Shown in pieces: positions 33,780 to 41,434 of a stretch of DNA of 54,930 nucleotides. A program made the translations under genes and the position numbers. The first letter of the stretch is position 1. Each line of letters begins with the position of its first letter. Location: assembly GCA_006508105.1 (NCBI GenBank), contig QKPP01000016.1, positions 20,341-75,270 of the forward strand. The letters are read 5' to 3'. The stretch comes from Myxococcales bacterium FL481. Lineage in GTDB: Bacteria; Myxococcota_A; Polyangia; Nannocystales; Nannocystaceae. Under the pieces are notes generated by a model. The model made no database searches. It was not told the origin of the DNA and saw only the letters and a program-made list of their open reading frames with translations.

Positions 33780-35366
33780 TCAGCCGTCGCGCAGAACGAC
33801 CAAACGTGAGGGCGAACCGCCGTCGCGCCGGGCCAGACCGCGGCGCCTGGCCAGCGCTTGCTCGTTGCCGTAGCAGGCGGCGCGTTCGTTCGGTTCGAGC
33901 TCACTGAAGCTTCGCCGCCAATCGGAGAAGCGACCCCCCGCGAGCACGGCCTGTTCCGCCGCGAGCCCCCCTTCGATGCCGCGCTGGGCCAGTTCGTACT
34001 CCACATAGGCCCACCGCGGGGGCTGGGGGCGGATCTCCACGCGGCGGCGTAGCGCGGATTGGATCTTCGCGAGTCGTTGAGTGGCCGTGGGCACGCCGAC
34101 GAATGGCTCCCGATCGAGTGGGGTGTTTCGTTTCGCCACGAACGTTGAAAACGTCAGGGTGATTCGTGCGATCCGAGACAGTTCGCCGACGAATCGGATC
34201 AGTTCGTCGACATCTTCGTCTCGCTCATCGGGTGCTCCGAGCATCTGATAGATCTTGAGGCGATGGAAGCGATGCTCCGCAACCAACTCAGCCGCCCGCA
34301 GTAGGTCCCGTTCGTGAATGCGGCGATCAAGCCGCTGACGCATGCGCTCGCTGATCCCGTCCGATGCGACGGTGATCGTGCGATACCCGCCCCGTGCGAG
34401 GTTCTTGAGCAGGGTGGGGGTGAGCCGATCGGCGCGAAGACTCGAGATCCCGATCCCCCGATCTTGTTCCACGATCCGTGACACGAGCTCTTCGAGACGG
34501 GGATGATCGGTCACCGCAGCGCCGACTAGGCCCACCTTTTTGGCCGCGTCCGGGATGAGATCCAACGGCGTGTCGATGTCGAGCAAGCGCATGCCGCCGG
34601 TGGTTTCGCCACGCATGACACAAAACGTGCAGCGCCGTGAGCAGCCGCGTTCGGGCTCGACCAAGAACATGTCCGCGAGCTCGGTGTCCGGGGAAATGAG
34701 CCCGGCGTGCGCCGGGAGGCGCCGCGGACCGGCAGAGGCGAGCGCGGGCAGCGGCGGCAGGGAGTGGCCGTCACCGGCGAGATCTCCCGCCATCACGTGA
34801 TCCAAGGCGGCGGCGGCTTCGATCGCGGCGCGACGGGACGGCGCGCTGCGAATGCACTCGATCACGCGAGGCAGCACGTCCTCGGCTTCCCCGCACACGA
34901 GCACGTCAACGAACGGGAGTAGGCAGCTCGGGTTGGAGTTGCTCAGCGGTCCGCCGGCGACGATGACCGGCTCGCGGGGGCGCCGCTGCGCGGCCCGGAG
35001 GGTGATGCCCGCGCCGGCGAGCAGGCGGATGACGCCCACGATCTCAAGTTCGTAGGCAACCGACAGCCCGATGATGGGGTAGCTCGAGATCGGCCTGAGC
35101 GCTTCCGCACTAAGGATCGGCCGCGACGGAGCCGGCCAAGGCATGGCGAGCGGCTCCCAGGCGTCAGGAAGGAACGCCCGATGGGCGCCCGGACCCTCGG
35201 CATTGAGCTGACGATGCAGCGTGAGAAAGCCTAGGCTGGACATGCCCGCGCGGTACGGGCTGGGGTACGCCAACACGATGGGGGCGTCCGGCCGCGCAGG
35301 GACGATGACGTGTTCCCGCTCGACCCGGGCGCGAATCGTCGCCCCCTCCGTCGCACGGGACGGCAT
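33780..35366 (-). CDS. B12-binding-type radical SAM protein, related to TIGR03960
   Basis: A 528-residue radical SAM protein. Its N-terminus (IVLAYPSPYRAGMSSLGFLT, IVAGGPLSNSNPSC, VCGEAEDVLPRVI) mirrors the N-terminal domain of the large protein at 12684-15704, and the cluster is C242-x3-C246-x2-C249 (CSRRCTFC). The B12 axial motif DxHxxG is not visible, so cobalamin may not be bound. It has no DUF2344 domain. The two proteins are paralogous in layout but diverged. The substrate is unknown; relatives are often methylthiotransferase-like or of unknown function. It lies immediately upstream (3 bases) of the TPR membrane protein gene on the same strand. Confidence 0.93.
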   Translation of the reverse strand: MPSRATEGATIRARVEREHVIVPARPDAPIVLAYPSPYRAGMSSLGFLTLHRQLNAEGPGAHRAFLPDAWEPLAMPWPAPSRPILSAEALRPISSYPIIGLSVAYELEIVGVIRLLAGAGITLRAAQRRPREPVIVAGGPLSNSNPSCLLPFVDVLVCGEAEDVLPRVIECIRSAPSRRAAIEAAAALDHVMAGDLAGDGHSLPPLPALASAGPRRLPAHAGLISPDTELADMFLVEPERGCSRRCTFCVMRGETTGGMRLLDIDTPLDLIPDAAKKVGLVGAAVTDHPRLEELVSRIVEQDRGIGISSLRADRLTPTLLKNLARGGYRTITVASDGISERMRQRLDRRIHERDLLRAAELVAEHRFHRLKIYQMLGAPDERDEDVDELIRFVGELSRIARITLTFSTFVAKRNTPLDREPFVGVPTATQRLAKIQSALRRRVEIRPQPPRWAYVEYELAQRGIEGGLAAEQAVLAGGRFSDWRRSFSELEPNERAACYGNEQALARRRGLARRDGGSPSRLVVLRDG

Positions 35367-35369
35367 ACG

Positions 35370-36356
35370 CTAGAAACGGAGCGTGGCCGCGGCACCTGCC
35401 CCGCCGCGAACAAACATCGGTCCCACGGCTTGGAGCGCCACGTCAGACTCCTCCTTCTTGCCGCCGCCTTTGCGACGCCGGCGTTCCAAAATGAGGAGCG
35501 TTGCGCCGCCGGCCAACGCCGCCCCACCGGCCCCCAGGGCGATGGGCGTGATGTAGTTGAGCGTCGAGAGCCGATTGCCGAGCAGATACGGACATTGATT
35601 CACGTCTGAACTGCACTCCGCGTCCTCGTCGCCGAGCGAGTAGTCGCCCGTGGGGAACCCGGTGTAGTCGCTCGGCGCCGAGAGGTCAGCCATCGTGGTG
35701 GCGGTGTTGTTGGCCATCACGAGGGTCGTGACCCCGGCCGCAACGCCGAGCACACCGACTCCGGTGAGCACGAAACCCGCCAGGAACAACGGCCCGCGGT
35801 TCTCCCGCTCGGCTTGGTCACGGGCCGCCGCCGCCGCCTCTGCGCGGGTCGCACGGCGGCTCGTCAGCTCGGGCTGATCGTCAATCGGGGCCGGGTCGGC
35901 GGCGTCTTGGGTTCCTGCTGCGGTTCCCGTGCCGCTCGGCTTGGACTTGCTCTTCTTGTCAGCGCAGCCGGTGGCCGAGATCTCCCCCAGCGTGAGCTTC
36001 GCTTCGGACATCTTGTCAGGATGCTTGTCGCCGTCTCCGTACTCCAAGAAGTGCTTGAGGTACTCCTCCGCGCGCTGGCAGTCGCCCGCCTTGTACGCTG
36101 CGATGCCGACCTTGTGGGCGAACCCGTGCTTTGCCGGAACGAGGAAGTAGGCCTGTTCGAACTTGTCGGCGGCCAGCCCGTACTGTTCGTCGGCGTAGGC
36201 GTCTTGCGCCTCTCCGAACAGCCCTCGGGCCTTTTCGAGTTTCTCGTCCTCGGAGAGTTCTTCGGCTGGGGCGGCAGCGAACGCGGTGGCGGCTTGGCTC
36301 TGAAGCGCGAGGCAGACAATGAGCGAGCTGATAACGGGCAGTCGAGTGCGGCGCAT
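35370..36356 (-). CDS. Exported TPR-type protein with two C-terminal membrane segments
   Basis: A 328-residue envelope protein. A signal peptide (ISSLIVCLALQSQAATAFA) leads to one TPR-like helical unit (LFGEAQDAYADEQYGLAADKF, GDCQRAEEYLKHFL) with cysteines in CQRAEE and TGCAD. A charged linker follows. Two membrane spans flank a loop with paired Cys (LFLAGFVLTGVGVLGVAAG, then CSSDVNQC, then PIALGAGGAALAGGATLLI). A basic end (ERRRRKGGG) follows. Proteins of this layout are common and uncharacterised in Myxococcota. The ATG at 36356 is chosen; longer frames run into the next gene. It lies 25 bases after the Lys/Ser-rich gene, which points to co-transcription. Confidence 0.85.
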   Translation of the reverse strand: MRRTRLPVISSLIVCLALQSQAATAFAAAPAEELSEDEKLEKARGLFGEAQDAYADEQYGLAADKFEQAYFLVPAKHGFAHKVGIAAYKAGDCQRAEEYLKHFLEYGDGDKHPDKMSEAKLTLGEISATGCADKKSKSKPSGTGTAAGTQDAADPAPIDDQPELTSRRATRAEAAAAARDQAERENRGPLFLAGFVLTGVGVLGVAAGVTTLVMANNTATTMADLSAPSDYTGFPTGDYSLGDEDAECSSDVNQCPYLLGNRLSTLNYITPIALGAGGAALAGGATLLILERRRRKGGGKKEESDVALQAVGPMFVRGGAGAAATLRF

Positions 36357-36381
36357 GGTGAGGGCGGGTCGTAGCGGCGAG

Positions 36382-37104
36382 CTACATGTCGTCGAAGGAG
36401 TCCTTCTTCTTCTTCGGTGTCTTCTTTTTGCTGCTCGAAGATGAGCTCTTCTTTTTGCTCGAGGAAGAGGCTTTCTTCTTCCGTTTCGGCGACTTGCGAC
36501 GAGGTTTGCTAGTTTTGGATTTGGCTGCGGTTGCCGCCGCGCCCGGAACGATGCCGGGGACCACGCCGGCGCCCGCGCTACCCGGCACCATGCCGGGCTG
36601 GGTGCCGCCGACGACCGGTACCCCGGGTTGGCCCGAGACAGTCCCGGGTGCCAATCCCGGAACGGCGGCGCCGGGGACCGTGCCGGCTGGCTGGGCCATG
36701 GTCGGCGAACCGACGGCGGCTGGTGGCACGGCGCCGGGGGCCGCGGGGAGGGCCGGGGCGGGCGGGCGAGCGACCACTGCCTTCTCTGCCGGAGCGGGGG
36801 CGGGGTCGTCGCCTTTGAAGATGAGCATCGCGGCGATCGCCACGACAACAAATGCACCGACCACGATGGCAACGAGCCGAAACGTGTTGTTCGCGGGCGG
36901 ACTCGGGTAGTCCGCCGGCATTGCACTCGACGGGTCCATCCCCGGCTCGGCGACCGGGGGCTCAGGAGGGGGGGGCAGAGCCGCGGCCGGCACGGCGTCA
37001 GGGGTCGGCTCGGCGTCGACGGTCGGCGTCATCGCCAGCTCGTCAACTAGCTGACCCAGCAGGTCGTCGAACGCGTCTGCGTCGTCTCGAGTTTTTTGGG
37101 TCAC
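36382..37104 (-). CDS. Single-pass membrane protein with Pro/Gly-rich repeats and Lys/Ser-rich tail
   Basis: A 240-residue protein with an acidic N-terminus (residues 1-70), one membrane helix (LVAIVVGAFVVVAIAAMLIF, about 77-96), Gly/Pro/Val repeats (VPGAAVPGLAPGT) and a C-terminal block of Lys and Ser (about residues 195-236). A basic Lys/Ser tail outside the membrane could bind polyanions such as cell wall polymers or nucleic acid, but this is inference. GTG at 37104 follows AAAGGA at good spacing. It is first in a pair with the TPR membrane protein. Confidence 0.83.
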   Translation of the reverse strand: MTQKTRDDADAFDDLLGQLVDELAMTPTVDAEPTPDAVPAAALPPPPEPPVAEPGMDPSSAMPADYPSPPANNTFRLVAIVVGAFVVVAIAAMLIFKGDDPAPAPAEKAVVARPPAPALPAAPGAVPPAAVGSPTMAQPAGTVPGAAVPGLAPGTVSGQPGVPVVGGTQPGMVPGSAGAGVVPGIVPGAAATAAKSKTSKPRRKSPKRKKKASSSSKKKSSSSSSKKKTPKKKKDSFDDM

Positions 37105-37254
37105 AGTGGCGTGTCCTTTCTCGTCCCGTGCGGCAGAGCGGAGGGCGCGATGCTAGCGGTTGGACGTGGGCCTGTACAGTGGTGTCGGCCCCCTGCGAGC
37201 GCCCCGCGGAAGCTGTCGCGCGGTTGCTCTCCAACCGAGACTCGGGGCCCGACG

Positions 37255-38205
37255 CTACACTTCCGGCGCGTCGCAAAACACGCGAACGAGCGCGGCGAGG
37301 CGGTCTTCAAGTCGCAACCGGCTGCGTTGCTGCGACGCTCGAGCTTTGCTAGCGCGCGCTCGGTGAGGATCGGAGGGCGCGGAGGCGTACATGCGCAGAC
37401 CAAGTTCGTCCATGTAGAGTGCACGGCTGACTTCAACCTGCAACGCATGGATGTCGGATCCCGGTCTACCGAATTCGGCGACAAGCGCACCTCCTGGGTA
37501 CGGTGCATCCACGCTGACGTCCAGCGCGGGTGCGGCGAGCGCGTCCAAGGCCCGCTGCTGCCACTTCGGGTCACAAGATCTACCCGATCCGGTGCCGAGC
37601 ACGATGTCGACGCCGACCGATCCCGGCATGCTGTGGGCGTCGACGAGAACCGCGTAGCCGAAGTGATCGCGGCGTCGCTCTAAAAGCCGTCGAATCGCGG
37701 TCCAATAGGGACGGTGGTACGACGCGATCCGGTGCTCGAACTCGGCCCGCGTCAGGGGGCGCGGCAAGATGCGGATGTCCCCCACCGCGGTGTCCCAAAC
37801 GACGCCGCGATGGACGGCTTTGGCGTCGAGCTGCCGTGATGACAAGACCGGCTCGGCGGCGCCCGGGCGGGCGCGGGGCCGAGGACAAGGGTGTCCCTCG
37901 ACGACGCGAGGAGACACATCATCTTCCGCACGATTGAGATCTACGACCAAGCGGCTGTAGCGGGCGACGACCATGGTGGCGCCGAGCCGCGGCGCCTGGG
38001 CCCACAGCTCGTCGACGCCGAAGTCGGCGTTGCGGGCGAGGTTGACGTGGGGGCGCCCCGCAAGCCGTTCGGGCCACTCCAGGCCGGCGTGGGGAACACT
38101 GACGACGAGCGGAGTAAAGCGCTCGCCGGGGAGAAGGCGAAACGGCGAGGTGTTCTCGGCGGACGCGATCGTGTCTGCAGTGACAACGTCTGGGTGCTTT
38201 GTCAC
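37255..38205 (-). CDS. N-formylglutamate amidohydrolase family protein
   Basis: A 316-residue zinc amidohydrolase related to HutG-type N-formylglutamate deformylase, the last step of one histidine-degradation route. Marks are LVVSVPHAGLEWPERL, RLVVDLNRAEDD, the metal site LVDAHSMPG, and the late LQVEVSRALYMDE. No hut genes are present here, so the physiological substrate may be another acyl-amino acid. GTG at 38205 has GGAG eight bases upstream; upstream codons to 38235 give an alternative. It lies upstream of tRNA-Glu in the opposite sense of gene order but on the same strand. Confidence 0.92.
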   Translation of the reverse strand: MTKHPDVVTADTIASAENTSPFRLLPGERFTPLVVSVPHAGLEWPERLAGRPHVNLARNADFGVDELWAQAPRLGATMVVARYSRLVVDLNRAEDDVSPRVVEGHPCPRPRARPGAAEPVLSSRQLDAKAVHRGVVWDTAVGDIRILPRPLTRAEFEHRIASYHRPYWTAIRRLLERRRDHFGYAVLVDAHSMPGSVGVDIVLGTGSGRSCDPKWQQRALDALAAPALDVSVDAPYPGGALVAEFGRPGSDIHALQVEVSRALYMDELGLRMYASAPSDPHRARASKARASQQRSRLRLEDRLAALVRVFCDAPEV

Positions 38206-38287
38206 TCCGTTCGCTCCGCAGGCATTCATACGCACGCGTATCGACCGAGGGGACGATACACGCGAGGACAGATGCGGTCTCGTTGAG

Positions 38288-38359
38288 TGACCCCGCCGGG
38301 AATCGAACCCGGGCTTGCGGCGTGAGAGGCCGCCGTCCTAACCGCTAGACGACGGGGCC
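38288..38359 (-). tRNA. tRNA-Glu(CTC)
   Basis: A minus-strand cloverleaf: acceptor GGCCCCG with CGGGGTC, D arm region TCGTCTAGCGG, anticodon stem GCGGC/GCCGC around CTCTCAC (anticodon CTC), T arm CCGGG-TTCGATT-CCCGG. CCA is not encoded. Confidence 0.95.
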
Positions 38360-38468
38360 AAGGCCGCGGACCATGCCCCAGCGTCCGTGCGTCGTCAAGA
38401 GGCGCGGTGCCGACCGGTCAGGTGACCGGGAGGGGCGCGGCCGTGGAGGCCTGTCGCGCTGACGCGTC

Positions 38469-38550
38469 GCGTGACCGGTTGCGTGATTGGCTGCGTGATT
38501 GGCTGCGTGACTGGTTGCGTGATTGGCTGCGTGATTGGCTGCGTGATTGG
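38469..38550. repeat. 12-bp tandem repeat (GCGTGATTGGCT), nearly seven copies
   Basis: Units of GCGTGATTGGCT and close variants (GCGTGACCGGTT, GCGTGACTGGTT) run without a break from 38469 to 38550. In one frame they would read Arg-Asp-Trp-Leu repeatedly. The array ends 66 bases before the chosen ggt ATG, so it is probably in the leader or promoter and could vary in copy number. Confidence 0.93.
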
Positions 38551-38616
38551 GGGAAGCGCAACTTCGGAACCGTGGGTCGCCGTCTGGGCCCCGTGCGCGA
38601 GGTAAGGTCGCCTCGC

Positions 38617-40539
38617 ATGTCGACGTTGCTTTCGATCCCGTGTCCTCTCCCGCGCCGGCCACTCGCGAAGCGCACCGATCCGTCTGGAGGCGTGCGGCTC
38701 GCTGCTCTCGGCGCGGCGCGGAGGGGGCGAGACTTGCGACGACCATGGCTCGCGCTGTGGCTGTCGCTCGGCCTGGCGGCGGGCGGCTGTGGCTCAGCTC
38801 AACCTGCGCCGGCGCCCGTTGTTCCCGCGCCCACTGCTGACGCGCCGTCGGTTGCCGCAGCCACCGAGCCGGCCCAACCCCCGCCCCGCGCCCTGCCGTC
38901 GGGACCGGCCCGCCCCGGCGTCGCGGTGGGGGTGTCCGGAGCGGTCGCGAGCGCGGAGGCGGCGGCCACTGACGTCGGCTTGGCCGTGCTTCGAGACGGA
39001 GGCAACGCCGTCGATGCTGCCGTTGCGGTCGGGTTCGCGTTGTCGGTGACGCATCCGTCCGCCGGCAACATCGGCGGGGGTGGGTTCATGGTGTTGCGCA
39101 CTGGCGACGGCCGAGCCACGGCCATCGACTACCGTGAAACCGCGCCGGGGGCGGCCCATCGCGACATGTATCTCGACGGGCAGGGCAACGTGACGGATCG
39201 CAGCCGCGTTGGGGCCCTGGCTGCCGGCATTCCCGGCAATGTGGCCGGCTTCGCCTTGGCGCACGAAAAGTACGGCTCGTTGCCATGGAGCCGGTTGGTG
39301 GAACCGGCCGTGGCCTTGGCTCGCGACGGCCACATCCTGGACGAGTTTCACGCCGAAGACTTGCGATGGGGAAGCGAGCGCATGGACAAGGTGGGGCACC
39401 GCCAAGCCGCGGCCGCGTTTCGGCGAGCCGACGGGTCGTCGTTGGAACCCGGTGACCGGTGGTTTCAACCGGAGCTAGCCGCGTCGTTGCAGCTGATCGC
39501 TCAACACGGCCCCGATGGCTTCTACCGAGGAGCACTCGCGCAGCGGATGGTCGACGGCGTGCGTGGCCTCGGCGGGATTTGGTCCATCCAAGATCTGGAG
39601 CAATACCGCGCTGTTGAACGTGAACCGCTGCGATTTGCCTACCGCGATCATGAGGTGATCGCGATGCCCCCGCCCTCGGCTGGCGGGGTTGTGCTGCGTC
39701 AGATTCTCGCCGCGAGCGAGACGTTGGGCCTGCACCGCTACGAGTGGCAAGCACCGCAGCAAGTTCACCTGTATGTGGAGACCCTGCGCCGCACCTACGC
39801 GGACCGAAACCTGCTGATCGGGGACCCCGACTTCATCTCGATCCCGATGGCCGAGCTACTCGATGTGTCGTACATCACCGAGCGACTGTCCGACATCGAC
39901 CCGGCCCGAGCCACGCCGTCGAGCACGATCGGGGCCGGAGCGGGGTCGCGTGAATCAGAACAGACCACTCACTTTTCGGTGGTCGATGCCAACGGGATGG
40001 CCGTGGCCAACACCTACACGCTGAACGGGGGATTCGGCGCGAAACAGGTGATCCCCGGCACCGGGGTCATCTTGAACAACGAGATGGACGACTTCACGGC
40101 CAAGCCCGGGGAACCGAACATGTTCGGTTTGGTGCAGGGCCCGCAAAATGCGATCGCTCCCCACAAGCGCATGCTCAGCAGCATGACACCGACGATCTTG
40201 GTCAAAAACGGCGAACTCCGGGCCATCGTCGGGTCACCTGGCGGGCCCACGATCACGACCACGGTCGCGCAGATCGTCCTGCAACTCGTCGATCATGGCC
40301 ACGATCTCCCGACGGCCGTGGCCTCGCCGCGGATCCATCATCAGTGGCTGCCCGACGCCGTTTACCACGAGGCCGCGCTGCGTCCCGATCTGGCAGCACA
40401 GCTGCGCGCCCGCGGACACGAGCTGCGCGAGCGCTCCCGCATTGGACATGTGAACGCGATTGAGGTCGATCCTCAGTCGCGGGGCTTTCGAGCGGTGGCG
40501 GATGTCGAGCGTGACGGGGGCAAGGCGGCGGCCTACTGA
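38617..40539 (+). CDS. ggt: Gamma-glutamyltranspeptidase, lipoprotein
   Basis: An Ntn-hydrolase that hydrolyses or transfers the gamma-glutamyl group of glutathione in the periplasm. It is 640 residues from the ATG at 38617. A lipoprotein signal (LALWLSLGLAAGGCGS) anchors it. The large-subunit opening GVSGAVASAEAAATDVGLA and NAVDAAVAVGFALSVTHP are typical. Autocleavage would occur before Thr451 in QTTHFSVVDANG, with YTLNGGFG and SSMTPTILV downstream. The final SPGGPTITTTVAQI matches family ends. A longer frame from 38407 runs through the 12-bp repeats and encodes Arg-Asp-Trp-Leu units; the signal peptide favours 38617. Confidence 0.96.
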   Translation: MSTLLSIPCPLPRRPLAKRTDPSGGVRLAALGAARRGRDLRRPWLALWLSLGLAAGGCGSAQPAPAPVVPAPTADAPSVAAATEPAQPPPRALPSGPARPGVAVGVSGAVASAEAAATDVGLAVLRDGGNAVDAAVAVGFALSVTHPSAGNIGGGGFMVLRTGDGRATAIDYRETAPGAAHRDMYLDGQGNVTDRSRVGALAAGIPGNVAGFALAHEKYGSLPWSRLVEPAVALARDGHILDEFHAEDLRWGSERMDKVGHRQAAAAFRRADGSSLEPGDRWFQPELAASLQLIAQHGPDGFYRGALAQRMVDGVRGLGGIWSIQDLEQYRAVEREPLRFAYRDHEVIAMPPPSAGGVVLRQILAASETLGLHRYEWQAPQQVHLYVETLRRTYADRNLLIGDPDFISIPMAELLDVSYITERLSDIDPARATPSSTIGAGAGSRESEQTTHFSVVDANGMAVANTYTLNGGFGAKQVIPGTGVILNNEMDDFTAKPGEPNMFGLVQGPQNAIAPHKRMLSSMTPTILVKNGELRAIVGSPGGPTITTTVAQIVLQLVDHGHDLPTAVASPRIHHQWLPDAVYHEAALRPDLAAQLRARGHELRERSRIGHVNAIEVDPQSRGFRAVADVERDGGKAAAY

Positions 40540-40552
40540 TCCGCTTCGCTCG

Positions 40553-40918
40553 CTAGCTCGCGCGCGCAAGTTCGCGGCCAAGCGATTCGCGCGTCACGGC
40601 GAACGCCTCCTCCGCGCGGGCCAGCATCTCGCGGAGCTCGGCCGGCGCCGCGCTCGGCGCCGTCTTCTCTAGATCCAAACACCGCGCGGCCATCTGGATG
40701 GCTCCGATGTTCTGGCTGGCACCCTTGAGGGTATGCGCGAGGCGGCGGGTTTGGTCCCGGTCGACCCCGTCTGCTGCGAGCGCTTCGCCGAGTTTGGCCA
40801 AGGAGCTGGCCGAGTCTTGCAGGTACGTGTCAATCAGGTCCGTGAGGAACCCGGGGTCGTCCTCGTCGGCAAGCTCACGCAGCGCAGCAAGGGTGTTTTC
40901 ATCCAGCGCAGGGCCCAT
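40553..40918 (-). CDS. Hpt-domain histidine phosphotransfer protein
   Basis: A 121-residue four-helix phosphotransfer protein with phospho-acceptor His62 in LAHTLKGASQNIGA. Such proteins relay phosphate between hybrid kinases and response regulators. It is a stand-alone Hpt with no kinase nearby; the single-domain response regulator at 43830 is a candidate partner by proximity only. It is convergent with ggt (13 bases between stops). Confidence 0.95.
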   Translation of the reverse strand: MGPALDENTLAALRELADEDDPGFLTDLIDTYLQDSASSLAKLGEALAADGVDRDQTRRLAHTLKGASQNIGAIQMAARCLDLEKTAPSAAPAELREMLARAEEAFAVTRESLGRELARAS

Positions 40919-41042
40919 GGCCTCCTCATCGTTCCTAGCTCACGCGATTGTAGTCCCACGATGGGGCGCCAGCCAAGCACGGTGGGATCCTCGGCCGCGA
41001 GCGGCATGTCAGCGCGTCGGGGGGAGCGAGCCGGCCAAACCG

Positions 41043-41357
41043 CTACTGACCCGTCCCACCTCGGCACGGCGGCGCACTGGGCAGCGCGCCGCCTCGCGCC
41101 GCGTACTGCTGTGGCGTAAGGGCCGTGATGCCGAGCGCATGAACCGATCCGGCGAGCTCTTGCGCGAGCGCGTCGTTGACGGCGCGATGACGGGCAACGA
41201 GCGACTGCCCCTCGAACCGGTCGCTGACGACCAACACCCGAAAGTGGGACTGAGCGCCAGACGGGACGTTGTGCCGATGCGAGTCGTCGACCACTTCCAT
41301 GTGGACCGGCTCGAAGGCGACGTGCAGCTTGTCCTCGATGGCTTGCTGGGTACGCAT
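41043..41357 (-). CDS. BolA-family protein
   Basis: A 104-residue BolA-like protein. The family partners with monothiol glutaredoxins to bind [2Fe-2S] clusters and affects cell shape and stress responses. Typical features are the helix-strand opening (IEDKLHVAFEPVHMEVVDDS), the SHFRVLVVSDRFEGQ strand pair and the R-x-V-N-D-A-L segment (RHRAVNDALAQEL), with HALGITALTPQQY. No monothiol glutaredoxin is in the window. It lies between the Hpt and Fe-S oxidoreductase genes on the same strand. Confidence 0.95.
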   Translation of the reverse strand: MRTQQAIEDKLHVAFEPVHMEVVDDSHRHNVPSGAQSHFRVLVVSDRFEGQSLVARHRAVNDALAQELAGSVHALGITALTPQQYAARGGALPSAPPCRGGTGQ

Positions 41358-41434
41358 GTCGTCAGAATAGGGGGTGAGTGCACGTCACGTCGAGTCACGG
41401 CCACGCGACGGGTCGGCGGCGAGCCGGCCGGGCG

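Noticed and set aside
38345-38746. A minus-strand frame with repeated Asn-His-Ala-Ala units
   Set aside because: It is the antisense reading of the 12-bp tandem repeat, with no start signal or domain support.
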